A DNA stretch of 16,331 nt. Origin: Prochlorococcus marinus str. MIT 9215. Lineage in GTDB: Bacteria; Cyanobacteriota; Cyanobacteriia; PCC-6307; Cyanobiaceae. Numbering within the stretch: the first letter of the stretch is position 1; each line of letters starts with the position of its first letter. The stretch is from the NCBI GenBank assembly GCA_949486985.1, contig CATBLW010000030.1, positions 1 to 16,331 on the forward strand, given 5' to 3'. Shown here in pieces: positions 6,490-13,281 of the stretch. Made by a program: the position numbers and the translations under genes. The notes under the pieces are model-generated. The model saw only the letters and a list, made by a program, of their open reading frames with translations, made no database searches and was not told the origin of the DNA.

Positions 6490-7809
6490 ATGCTCGTAAG
6501 TCGGGGCCGCAACCCCAGTGCCGCTGAAGTCCTCACGCAATTGGTGACCAACCCTGAGCTTCGCGGCCGGGTGATCACCACATTGGGCTTGTTGCTACTG
6601 GTGCGTCTGGGAATTTATATCCCCATGCCAGGCATTGATCGCGTGGCCTTTCAGAGCTTTTTGCAACAAGGCGGTCAACTCATTGGCTTCCTCGACATCT
6701 TCACTGGTGGTGGCATTTCGACTCTGGGGATCTTTGCTCTAGGGATCCTGCCTTTTATCAATGCCTCGATCATCATGCAGCTGCTCACTGCATCGCTGCC
6801 CCAACTCGAAGACTTACAAAAGAACGAGGGCGAAGCAGGCCGACGCAAAATCGCCCAGATCACCCGCTATGTAGCCCTTGGCTGGGGTCTTGTTCAAAGT
6901 GTGGTCTTCGCAATGATCCTTCGTCAGTACGCCATTGAAGGGCTTAGCGAAGTGGTGTTTGTCGTGCAGACGGCACTGGCCTTAGTCACTGGCTCCATCA
7001 TCGTGATGTGGCTCAGTGAAATCATCACCGAGCGAGGGATCGGCCAAGGCGCCTCACTGGTGATCTTTCTGAATATTGTTGCCACCTTGCCGAAAGCACT
7101 CTCATCAACAATTGAGAAAGCTCAGACCGGAGATCGCAACGATGTTGTCGGCATCATTGTTCTTGTGATGGTTTTCCTGATCACCATCGTGGGGATCATT
7201 TTTGTTCAAGAGGGATCTCGCCGACTGCCGATCGTCAGCGCCAAGCGACAAATCGGTGGCACAAACTTGCTGCCAACTCGTCAGAGCTATTTACCACTGA
7301 AATTGAATGCCGGCGGCGTGATGCCGATCATCTTCGCCTCGGCTCTGATCTTCCTGCCCATCACCATTGCCAATGTCACCAAAAACCCTTTGTTAATTAG
7401 AGCCGCCAGTGCCTTAAACCCTGGGGCTGCCAATCCTTGGCCTTATGCATTGGTGTTTTTTGCATTGATCCTTGGTTTTGCTTACTTCTACGCCTCACTC
7501 ACTGTTAATCCTGCAGATATTGCAACCAACCTCAAGCGCAGTGGCGTGGCCATTCCTGGGGTAAGACCTGGTAGTGCAACAACCAACTACCTATCAGGTG
7601 TACAAAATCGCTTGACGCTCCTCGGGGGTCTGTTCCTTGGAGCCGTGGCCATCGTTCCTGCTGCCGTTGAACGTGCCACGAACGTGCAGACTTTTCAGGG
7701 CCTTGGGGCGACGTCACTACTGATTCTGGTAGGGGTCGCGATCGATACCGCCAAACAGGTTCAGACCTATGTGATCTCTCAACGCTATGAAGGACTTGTT
7801 CGCCAATAA
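6490..7809 (+). CDS. secY: Protein translocase subunit SecY
   Basis: A 439-residue integral membrane protein from the ATG at 6490 (MLVSRGRNPSAAEVLTQLVT). An in-frame TTG at 6439 lies in the loop of the upstream hairpin and is rejected. Ten membrane segments can be traced, and both SecY signatures are present: GGGISTLGIFALGILPFINA (plug and TM2 region) and LSEIITERGIGQGASLVIF. The C-terminal cytosolic end reads DTAKQVQTYVISQRYEGLV. SecY forms the protein-conducting channel with SecE and SecG. In cyanobacteria one SecY serves both plasma and thylakoid membranes. It closes the spc operon and is followed by adk. Confidence 0.98.
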   Translation: MLVSRGRNPSAAEVLTQLVTNPELRGRVITTLGLLLLVRLGIYIPMPGIDRVAFQSFLQQGGQLIGFLDIFTGGGISTLGIFALGILPFINASIIMQLLTASLPQLEDLQKNEGEAGRRKIAQITRYVALGWGLVQSVVFAMILRQYAIEGLSEVVFVVQTALALVTGSIIVMWLSEIITERGIGQGASLVIFLNIVATLPKALSSTIEKAQTGDRNDVVGIIVLVMVFLITIVGIIFVQEGSRRLPIVSAKRQIGGTNLLPTRQSYLPLKLNAGGVMPIIFASALIFLPITIANVTKNPLLIRAASALNPGAANPWPYALVFFALILGFAYFYASLTVNPADIATNLKRSGVAIPGVRPGSATTNYLSGVQNRLTLLGGLFLGAVAIVPAAVERATNVQTFQGLGATSLLILVGVAIDTAKQVQTYVISQRYEGLVRQ

Positions 7810-7860
7810 TTCAAGCCGATTGTCTTAAGAATCCTCACTCAGCCGCCGCAGTCAACCACG

Positions 7861-8409
7861 ATGAAGCAACGTCTCCTCTTCCTTGGCCCTCCTGGGGCTG
7901 GCAAGGGCACTCAGGCAGAACGTCTCTGCAATGCCCATGGCTTGATGCATCTTTCAACAGGTGATCTCCTACGGGCTGAAGTGGCAGCAGGCTCACCGCT
8001 TGGCCAAGAAGCGGAGGCTGTCATGAACCGAGGCGAGCTGGTCAGCGATGAGTTGGTGCTCGCCATCGTTGAGAAACGACTGTCAACTCAGGCAGGTGGG
8101 TGGTTGCTGGATGGCTTCCCACGCAACGTGATTCAAGCCACAGCACTCGAGCCTCTGCTTGCGCAACTCAAACAACCGATTGAAGCTGTTGTTCTCCTTG
8201 AACTTGATGATGCCGTTCTGATTGCAAGGCTTTTGGCTCGTGGCAGAGCGGATGACAACGAAGCCGTGATTCGCAACAGATTGGAGATCTACCGAGAGAA
8301 AACCGCCCCCCTGATCGATCACTATCGCCAGCAAGGACTGCTCACATCAGTGGAAGCACAAGGAAGTGTCGAAGAGATCTGCTCTCGTATCGAGAAATCC
8401 TTGAATTGA
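7861..8409 (+). CDS. adk: Adenylate kinase (short-lid type)
   Basis: The 182-residue enzyme interconverts ATP + AMP and 2 ADP. The Walker A P-loop is GPPGAGKGT at residues 9-17. The AMP-binding part is visible as LSTGDLLRAEVAAGSPLG and the signature as GWLLDGFPRN. The lid is short (around LLARGRADDNEAVIRNRL), without the zinc-finger lid found in many Gram-positive enzymes, giving about 182 rather than about 215 residues. secY-adk adjacency is ancient and widespread. The genes usually following in other bacteria (map, infA) are not here; rpmJ comes next. Confidence 0.98.
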   Translation: MKQRLLFLGPPGAGKGTQAERLCNAHGLMHLSTGDLLRAEVAAGSPLGQEAEAVMNRGELVSDELVLAIVEKRLSTQAGGWLLDGFPRNVIQATALEPLLAQLKQPIEAVVLLELDDAVLIARLLARGRADDNEAVIRNRLEIYREKTAPLIDHYRQQGLLTSVEAQGSVEEICSRIEKSLN

Positions 8410-8418
8410 ACAGCGTGT

Positions 8419-8424
8419 TAAGGT
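8419..8424 (+). promoter_or_regulatory. Candidate -10 element (TAAGGT) upstream of rpmJ
   Basis: TAAGGT 32 nt before the rpmJ start fits the loose TANNNT -10 consensus of picocyanobacteria. No convincing -35 is found 17 nt upstream, which is common in these genomes. A similar TAAGGT precedes the tRNA-Ser gene at the end of the window. It may give rpmJ and the alpha operon their own promoter, but evidence is weak. Confidence 0.3.
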
Positions 8425-8455
8425 AGTTGTTTGGAAATTTGGAGAGCCACACCCC

Positions 8456-8572
8456 ATGAAGGTGCGCGCATCGGTCAAGAAAATGTGCGAGAAGTGCCGT
8501 GTTATCAAACGCCGCGGCAAGGTGATGGTCATCTGTAAAACCACTCCCAAGCACAAGCAGCGTCAGGGCTAG
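8456..8572 (+). CDS. rpmJ: 50S ribosomal protein L36
   Basis: This 38-residue gene reads MKVRASVKKMCEKCRVIKRR and ends PKHKQRQG, essentially the bacterial L36 consensus. The zinc ribbon is complete, with C11, C14, C27 and H33, so this is the zinc-binding (C+) form. L36 is the smallest large-subunit protein and stabilises 23S rRNA near the factor-binding site. It lies 46 nt after adk and 101 nt before rpsM. GGAG about 12 nt upstream of the ATG is a plausible ribosome-binding site. Confidence 0.97.
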   Translation: MKVRASVKKMCEKCRVIKRRGKVMVICKTTPKHKQRQG

Positions 8573-8590
8573 TTCCTGATATTTCTTTGA

Positions 8591-8621
8591 TGGTTCTCGA
8601 TCTAGTTATCGAGCTCAACCA
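8591..8621 (+). promoter_or_regulatory. Hairpin in rpsM leader with a competing partner near the start codon
   Basis: TGGTT+CTCGAT (8591-8601) pairs with ATCGAG (8608-8613) and, after a CTC bulge, AACCA (8617-8621), giving 11 bp in two blocks around the loop CTAGTT. The 12-mer TTCTCGATCTAG (8594-8605) recurs as TTCTCGATTTAG at 8656-8667, 6 nt before the rpsM GTG. ATCGAG can therefore pair with either CTCGAT copy, and the second would occlude the rpsM initiation region. A third stem, ACCGCC (8632-8637) with GGTGGT (8641-8646), lies between. A regulatory role is inferred. Confidence 0.45.
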
Positions 8622-8673
8622 AATTCTCATCACCGCCTTTGGTGGTCACCGTCCCTTCTCGATTTAGTGCTCA

Positions 8674-9039
8674 GTGGCAAGGATTGCTGGCGTCGACATT
8701 CCCCGCGAAAAGCGGATTGAAGTTGCCCTCACATACATCTACGGAATTGGCCCAACTCGAGCCAAAACGATTCTGACAAAATCTGGGGTCAATCCAGATA
8801 TCAGAGTCAAGGATCTGGAAGATGGTGATGTGCAAAAAATACGCACAGCCATAGAAGGCTTGACGATTGAGGGAGACCTCAGGCGCCAAGAGGGTATGGC
8901 CCTAAAACGCCTTCAGGATATTGGCTGTCTAAGAGGTCGTCGTCACCGCATGAGTTTGCCCGTGCGCGGTCAACGCACCCGCACAAATGCTCGCACTCGT
9001 CGCGGAGCCCGCAAGACTGTTGCTGGCAAGAAGAAGTAA
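8674..9039 (+). CDS. rpsM: 30S ribosomal protein S13 (GTG start)
   Basis: The 121-residue protein begins (V/M)ARIAGVDIPREKRIEVALT, so the GTG at 8674 is the start: homology begins at the second codon and no ATG is near. Further motifs are YIYGIGPTRAKTIL and the C-terminal RGRRHRMSLPVRGQRTRTNA. S13 sits in the 30S head, contacts P-site tRNA and bridges to L5. It heads the alpha operon. No Shine-Dalgarno is visible before it. In E. coli rpsM also starts with GTG and is the target of S4 repression; rpsD is not in this window. Confidence 0.97.
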   Translation: MARIAGVDIPREKRIEVALTYIYGIGPTRAKTILTKSGVNPDIRVKDLEDGDVQKIRTAIEGLTIEGDLRRQEGMALKRLQDIGCLRGRRHRMSLPVRGQRTRTNARTRRGARKTVAGKKK

Positions 9040-9097
9040 GCATCACCTCCATCAGCCTTAATAGGCAAACCATTCCCACCTCGTATCGCACCGGCCC

Positions 9098-9490
9098 ATG
9101 GCCAAGCCAGCTAAAAAATCAGGCCCCAAAAAGGCCAAGCGCAACGTTCCAAATGGCGTCGCTCACATCCAGAGCACGTTCAATAACACGATCGTTTCGA
9201 TTACAGATAGCTCTGGAGAAGTCATCTCCTGGTCATCAGCTGGAGCCAGTGGCTTCAAGGGTGCACGGAAAGGGACTCCTTTCGCAGCCCAAACAGCAGC
9301 GGAAGCTGCCGCCAGGCGTGCACTTGAACAAGGCATGCGTCAGATCGAGGTCTTGGTTCGCGGTCCAGGCTCAGGCCGTGAAACCGCCATTCGAGCCCTA
9401 CAAGTGGCCGGTCTTGAAATCACTTTGATCAGAGACGTCACTCCTATTCCCCATAACGGTTGCCGTCGGCCTAAACGCCGTCGCGTCTGA
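9098..9490 (+). CDS. rpsK: 30S ribosomal protein S11
   Basis: The 130-residue protein has a Lys-rich N-terminus (AKPAKKSGPKKAKRNVPNGV) followed by IQSTFNNTIVSITDSSGEVI and the C-terminal signature RDVTPIPHNGCRRPKRRRV. S11 lies on the 30S platform and helps form the E-site and the Shine-Dalgarno cleft. It follows rpsM by 58 nt and precedes rpoA by 40 nt; rpsD, between rpsK and rpoA in E. coli, is absent here. The length is the family norm. Confidence 0.98.
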   Translation: MAKPAKKSGPKKAKRNVPNGVAHIQSTFNNTIVSITDSSGEVISWSSAGASGFKGARKGTPFAAQTAAEAAARRALEQGMRQIEVLVRGPGSGRETAIRALQVAGLEITLIRDVTPIPHNGCRRPKRRRV

Positions 9491-9530
9491 TCGCGCTTCA
9501 TCCCTGTTCCACTCCCCCCCGCTTCAGACC

Positions 9531-10469
9531 GTGCTGCAGTATCAGATCGACCGGATCGAGCATCAAATCGCGGATGATCGCGCTCAAACAGGCGTGTTTC
9601 TCATCGGCCCGCTTGAACGCGGCCAGGCGACCACGCTGGGCAATTCTCTGCGGCGTGTGTTAATGGGCGGCCTTGAGGGCAGCGCTGTCACAGCCGTTCG
9701 CATCGCTGGTGTCAACCACGAATACGCCACCATCCCTGGAGTACGAGAGGATGTCCTCGACATTCTCCTCAACTGCAAACAGCTTTCTGTCAACAGCCGC
9801 AGCAGCGAAACTGAAATCGGTCGCCTTGTGGTTTCCGGACCTGCTGAAGTTAAGGCCAAAGACCTGCAGTTCTCTTCCCAAGTTCAGGTCGTCGATGGAG
9901 AAAGAATCATCGCCACCGTTCATGAAGGTCACAGCCTTGAGCTTGAGCTTCATGTTGAGCGTGGCATCGGCTATAGGCCTGTGGAGCGCCACAATGAAGA
10001 CACCAATGCCATTGATTTACTGCAAATCGATGCCGTCTTCATGCCTGTTCGTCGCGTGAACTTCACGATCGACGAAACGGCAGTAGCCGAAGGCGGTTCA
10101 ACCCGCGAAAGGCTGCGGATGGAAGTTGTAACCGATGGCTCAACAACGCCTGACGACGCACTTGCCGAATCAGCCAACCAACTGATCGAGCTCTTCCAGC
10201 CACTCGCCACCGTCACCATGGTGGAAGAGCCAGGCATCGAGCCTGAGCCCTCTGCAGAAGCACAGATTCCTCTTGAGGAACTGAACCTCTCAGTGCGAGC
10301 CTATAACTGCCTCAAGAGAGCCCAAGTCAACTCCGTTTCTGACCTGATGGGCTTCAGCTACGAAGACCTCCTTGAGATCAAGAACTTCGGTTCTAAATCT
10401 GCCGACGAAGTCATCGAAGCTCTCGAGCGCATCGGCATCTCCATACCTCAGAGCCGAACAACCGCCTGA
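9531..10469 (+). CDS. rpoA: DNA-directed RNA polymerase subunit alpha (GTG start)
   Basis: The 312-residue subunit starts at a GTG (LQYQIDRIEHQIADDRAQTG); homology reaches the first residues, so this start is well supported despite a C-run rather than a Shine-Dalgarno upstream. The N-terminal assembly domain (to about residue 230) contains FLIGPLERGQATTLGNSLRR, the dimerisation helix. The C-terminal domain (from about 246) has ELNLSVRAYNCLKRA, whose Arg near residue 256 corresponds to the UP-element-contacting Arg of E. coli, and LLEIKNFGSKSADEVIEAL. It dimerises to nucleate RNA polymerase assembly. Confidence 0.98.
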   Translation: MLQYQIDRIEHQIADDRAQTGVFLIGPLERGQATTLGNSLRRVLMGGLEGSAVTAVRIAGVNHEYATIPGVREDVLDILLNCKQLSVNSRSSETEIGRLVVSGPAEVKAKDLQFSSQVQVVDGERIIATVHEGHSLELELHVERGIGYRPVERHNEDTNAIDLLQIDAVFMPVRRVNFTIDETAVAEGGSTRERLRMEVVTDGSTTPDDALAESANQLIELFQPLATVTMVEEPGIEPEPSAEAQIPLEELNLSVRAYNCLKRAQVNSVSDLMGFSYEDLLEIKNFGSKSADEVIEALERIGISIPQSRTTA

Positions 10470-10504
10470 GTTGATCCTGTTCCGACCCAGACACACCAAG
10501 AACC

Positions 10505-10855
10505 ATGCGTCACCAATGTCGAGTCCCCGAGCTGGGACGCCCTGCCGATCAACGCAAAGCTTTGCTGCGCGGACTAACAACTCAGTTGATCCGCGAAGGT
10601 CGTGTAACCACGACCAAGGCCCGGGCCAAAGCGTTGCGCAATGAAGCAGAGCGCATGATCACGTTGGCGAAAGAAGGAAGCCTTGCGTCACGTCGACGCG
10701 CCATCGGATATATCTACGAAAAGAGCCTGGTTCATACTCTTTTCGACAAAGCCCAGGAGCGCTATGGCGATCGCCGTGGTGGCTACACAAGGATCATCAG
10801 AACAGTGCCGCGCCGCGGAGACAATGCTGAGATGGCCATCATCGAGCTTGTCTGA
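10505..10855 (+). CDS. rplQ: 50S ribosomal protein L17
   Basis: The 116-residue protein opens MRHQCRVPELGRPADQRKAL and contains LIREGRVTTTKARAKALRNE and the closing RRGDNAEMAIIELV, all diagnostic of L17. L17 is near the exit tunnel on the solvent side of the 50S subunit. It closes the classical alpha operon 35 nt after rpoA, and truA starts 22 nt further on. Length matches the 116-residue cyanobacterial norm. A HIP1 octamer (GCGATCGC) lies inside the gene at 10767-10774. Confidence 0.98.
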   Translation: MRHQCRVPELGRPADQRKALLRGLTTQLIREGRVTTTKARAKALRNEAERMITLAKEGSLASRRRAIGYIYEKSLVHTLFDKAQERYGDRRGGYTRIIRTVPRRGDNAEMAIIELV

Positions 10856-10877
10856 AAGCTAAAGATTGCCTTCCGAC

Positions 10878-11783
10878 ATGCTGAGTTCTTCAGCCATGTC
10901 CATGAAAAGCTCATCCGGCGCCACTGACGATTCGTTGCTACGCCGGATCGCGATCAGCTTGCAGTACGAGGGATCAGGTTATTGCGGCTGGCAGCGTCAA
11001 CGGCAGGGCGTCAGCGTGCAGGGTGAGCTTGAAGATGCGATCTGCCAGCTTGATCCACTCCGACCCATCAAGGCCATCGCAGCAGGGCGGACAGATGCTG
11101 GTGTGCACGCGGCAGGCCAAGTGGTGCACTTCGACTGTTGCGGCCCGATTCCCGCCGAGCGATGGGCCGCAGCACTCAATGGCCGACTACCCAGCACAAT
11201 CCGAGTCAGGGAAGCGGTCGCACGCCCTAGCCATTGGCACGCCTGTCACTCCGCGACCTACAGGCGATACCGATACACGATCTATAACGGTCGGCGTCCC
11301 AATTTGTTCCTGGCTCCTTGGAGTTGGCATCGCTATCACGTGCTACTTGATGAAATCGTGATGAGAGAGGCCCTGGAAGGGCTTTTGGGACTTCATGACT
11401 TGACTGCTTTCCAACGGGCGGGCAGTAATCGGCCACACGCCTTCACCACAGTTCAGGATGTGGACATTGAAAGGCATGGGGATTTATTAGTCGTTGAGAT
11501 CCAGGCCAGCGGCTTTCTCTACGGCATGGTGAGATTGCTGATGGGCCAACTCGTGGCCTTAGGAGAGCACCGTCTTAATCTCCAAACCTTCCAACGCCGC
11601 TGGCAGGAACGACGGCGCGATGAAGTTAGAGAATCTGCTCCAGCAAAAGGGCTCTGCATGCTGAGGGCTGGTTATTCAGAGCCCATTTTCTCTAAGGGTG
11701 GGTGGTACGATTCTCAACCGCGGTACTCCCTAGCCACGAGCGATCCTCCATTGGATCCTCCTTCGGCGCCAGGATTCGGCTAA
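10878..11783 (+). CDS. truA: tRNA pseudouridine synthase A
   Basis: The enzyme isomerises uridines 38-40 in the tRNA anticodon stem-loop. From the ATG at 10878 it is 301 residues. The catalytic aspartate is D73 in the signature AAGRTDAGVHAAGQVVHF. Further family motifs are YEGSGYCGWQRQ, TYRRYRYTIYNGRRP and the late FLYGMVRLLMGQLVALG. The start is uncertain: a TTG at 10866 and ATGs at 10896 and 10902 are in frame, with family homology beginning only around residue 23. It lies 22 nt after rplQ, a conserved neighbour. The C-terminus is a Pro/Ser-rich tail. Confidence 0.96.
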   Translation: MLSSSAMSMKSSSGATDDSLLRRIAISLQYEGSGYCGWQRQRQGVSVQGELEDAICQLDPLRPIKAIAAGRTDAGVHAAGQVVHFDCCGPIPAERWAAALNGRLPSTIRVREAVARPSHWHACHSATYRRYRYTIYNGRRPNLFLAPWSWHRYHVLLDEIVMREALEGLLGLHDLTAFQRAGSNRPHAFTTVQDVDIERHGDLLVVEIQASGFLYGMVRLLMGQLVALGEHRLNLQTFQRRWQERRRDEVRESAPAKGLCMLRAGYSEPIFSKGGWYDSQPRYSLATSDPPLDPPSAPGFG

Positions 11784-11831
11784 ACAAAGCCTCGGTGTTC
11801 ATCTCCGAAGCACGTAATTGGTTCCGCAACG

Positions 11832-11926
11832 CTTTCGTGAATGATCCGATTTGGATTAGCCCCCACGAAAGAGTAAGCTCGTCCTTCGAGCTTGATCAGG
11901 CTCAGACCGATTGGATTGGTCCTGAT
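11832..11926 (+). promoter_or_regulatory. Structured leader of rplM: three consecutive hairpins
   Basis: The 202-nt gap between truA and rplM carries three perfect-armed hairpins in series. First, CTTTCGTG (11832-11839) pairs with CACGAAAG (11864-11871), with an inner ATCC/GGAT (11844-11847, 11853-11856). Second, AAGCTCG (11875-11881) pairs with CGAGCTT (11887-11893). Third, ATCAGG (11895-11900) pairs with CCTGAT (11921-11926), with an inner ACC/GGT. None is followed by a T-run. The arrangement resembles an autoregulatory 5' leader, as known for L13 operons in other phyla. No homology to those leaders is claimed. Confidence 0.5.
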
Positions 11927-11970
11927 GCTCACTGCCCAGCCCTGTCGCTCGCGATAGTGCAACTCCGAAC

Positions 11971-11983
11971 CGGCATGCAGCCG
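11971..11983 (+). promoter_or_regulatory. Small hairpin abutting the rplM start codon
   Basis: CGGC (11971-11974) pairs with GCCG (11980-11983) around the loop ATGCA, ending two bases before the rplM ATG at 11986. It occupies the place where a Shine-Dalgarno would be, and no such site is visible. It may limit ribosome access and work together with the upstream leader hairpins. It is short and could be chance. Confidence 0.35.
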
Positions 11984-11985
11984 CG

Positions 11986-12438
11986 ATGAACAAGACCTCC
12001 GTCCCATCTATTGATTCAATTGACCGCCAGTGGTATCTGGTGGACGCTGAGAATCAAACTCTTGGCAGATTGGCCAGTGAAGTGGCTTCCATTCTGCGTG
12101 GGAAGAACAAGCCCACGTTCACTCCTCATCTGGACACAGGTGACTTCGTTGTTGTCGTTAATGCAGAGAAAATTTGCGTTAGCGGTAATAAGGCTCAGCA
12201 GAAGCTCTACCGCCGACATTCTGGTCGTCCTGGAGGGATGAAAGTTGAAACCTTCGAGGCTTTACAAGAACGTATCCCTGAGCGAATCGTGGAAAAAGCG
12301 ATCAAAGGGATGCTTCCCCACAACGCCCTAGGCCGTCAGTTGTTCCGCAAGCTCAAGGTCTACAAAGGCACTGAACATCCTCATGATGCCCAGCAGCCCA
12401 AAACCATCAAGATTGATCCCGCCGCTTCCGCCAAATGA
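11986..12438 (+). CDS. rplM: 50S ribosomal protein L13
   Basis: The 150-residue protein contains RQWYLVDAENQTLGRLASEV, LRGKNKPTFTPHLDTGDFV and the signature LPHNALGRQLFRKLKVYKG, typical of L13. L13 is an early 50S assembly protein binding 23S rRNA. Its TGA overlaps the rpsI ATG as ATGA (12435-12438), so the rplM-rpsI pair is translationally coupled as in most bacteria. It is separated from truA by 202 nt, the largest gap in the window, suggesting a distinct transcription or control unit. The start is supported by homology near residue 13. Confidence 0.97.
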   Translation: MNKTSVPSIDSIDRQWYLVDAENQTLGRLASEVASILRGKNKPTFTPHLDTGDFVVVVNAEKICVSGNKAQQKLYRRHSGRPGGMKVETFEALQERIPERIVEKAIKGMLPHNALGRQLFRKLKVYKGTEHPHDAQQPKTIKIDPAASAK

Positions 12439-12842
12439 GCAGCTCAAATAACAGCGTTGTCTATTGGGGTACCGGCCGCCGCAAAACCTCAGTTGCAAGA
12501 GTTCGTCTCGTCCCTGGGAAAGGCGCCATCACCATTAATGGACGCCCTGGTGATCATTACCTGAATTTCAACCCTGCCTACATCGCTGCTGTCAAGGCAC
12601 CTCTCCAAACCCTTGGCCTAAACGAGGAGTACGACATTCTCGTGAATGTTCATGGTGGTGGCCTCACTGGTCAGTCTGATGCGATCAAGCAAGGCGCAGC
12701 TCGAGCCTTGTGTGAGCTATCTGCAGACAACCGCAAACCACTTAAGACAGAAGGCCATCTGAGCCGAGACCCACGGGCGAAAGAACGTCGCAAATACGGA
12801 CTCAAAAAAGCCCGCAAAGCCCCTCAGTTCTCCAAGCGCTGA
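12435..12842 (+). CDS. rpsI: 30S ribosomal protein S9
   Basis: The 135-residue protein starts with a short polar leader, then VVYWGTGRRKTSVARVRLVP, with VNVHGGGLTGQSDAIKQGAA in the middle, and ends DPRAKERRKYGLKKARKAPQ followed by FSKR. The basic C-terminal tail ending in Lys-Arg reaches the P-site tRNA anticodon loop in the 30S head. It overlaps rplM by 4 nt and precedes rpmE by 43 nt. Length is normal (about 130 residues). Confidence 0.98.
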   Translation: MSSSNNSVVYWGTGRRKTSVARVRLVPGKGAITINGRPGDHYLNFNPAYIAAVKAPLQTLGLNEEYDILVNVHGGGLTGQSDAIKQGAARALCELSADNRKPLKTEGHLSRDPRAKERRKYGLKKARKAPQFSKR

Positions 12843-12885
12843 GCCCTACGAACCCTCTGGCTCTTCAACGTCATCATTCCCTCCC

Positions 12886-13212
12886 ATGCCTAAGCCCGAT
12901 ATCCATCCAACCTGGTATCCAGAATCCAAAGTGATTTGCAATGGAGAGGTGGTGATGACCACCGGCTCCACCAAGCCAGAGCTCCACGTGGACGTTTGGA
13001 GTGGCAATCACCCCTTCTTTACTGGCACCCAGAAGATCCTTGATACCGAAGGCCGGGTGGATCGCTTCATGCGCAAGTACGGCATGGCCGGTGCAGATGC
13101 TCAAACCGACGCCGATGAGAAAAAGCCTGCTGCCAAGAAAAGCAAAACAGAAGAGCCAAGCGCAACCAAAACAGAACCCAAAGAAGAACCCAAAGCAAGC
13201 AAAGAAGACTGA
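12886..13212 (+). CDS. rpmE: 50S ribosomal protein L31, zinc-ligand-poor form with long charged tail
   Basis: The core (residues 1-68) starts MPKPDIHPTWYPESKVICNG and has the L31 signature HPFFTGTQKILDTEGRVDRF. Of the four cysteines that bind zinc in C+ L31 proteins, only C18 remains; the others correspond to V16, W38 and N41, so zinc binding is not expected. After residue 68 comes a 40-residue tail rich in K, E, A, P and T, making the protein 108 residues against about 66-85 usual. L31 bridges the 50S central protuberance and the 30S head. It sits between rpsI and prfA, as in other cyanobacteria. Confidence 0.95.
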   Translation: MPKPDIHPTWYPESKVICNGEVVMTTGSTKPELHVDVWSGNHPFFTGTQKILDTEGRVDRFMRKYGMAGADAQTDADEKKPAAKKSKTEEPSATKTEPKEEPKASKED

Positions 13213-13281
13213 TCCACTAACAATTCAATCAGTGAGATCTCGTGCCATGCCTGATGCAATCGGGATCATGCCGTGATCGAG

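Noticed and set aside
10767..10774. HIP1 octamer GCGATCGC (also at 15561-15568) as a regulatory or repeat element
   Set aside because: Just two copies were noticed, both inside coding sequence; this sparse occurrence is used only as a hint of marine lineage, not called as a feature.
11812..11822. TAATTG at 11815-11820 as a -10 box for the rplM unit
   Set aside because: It would place a start just before the first leader hairpin, which is attractive, but it matches the consensus at only two positions and lacks a -35, so it is not called.
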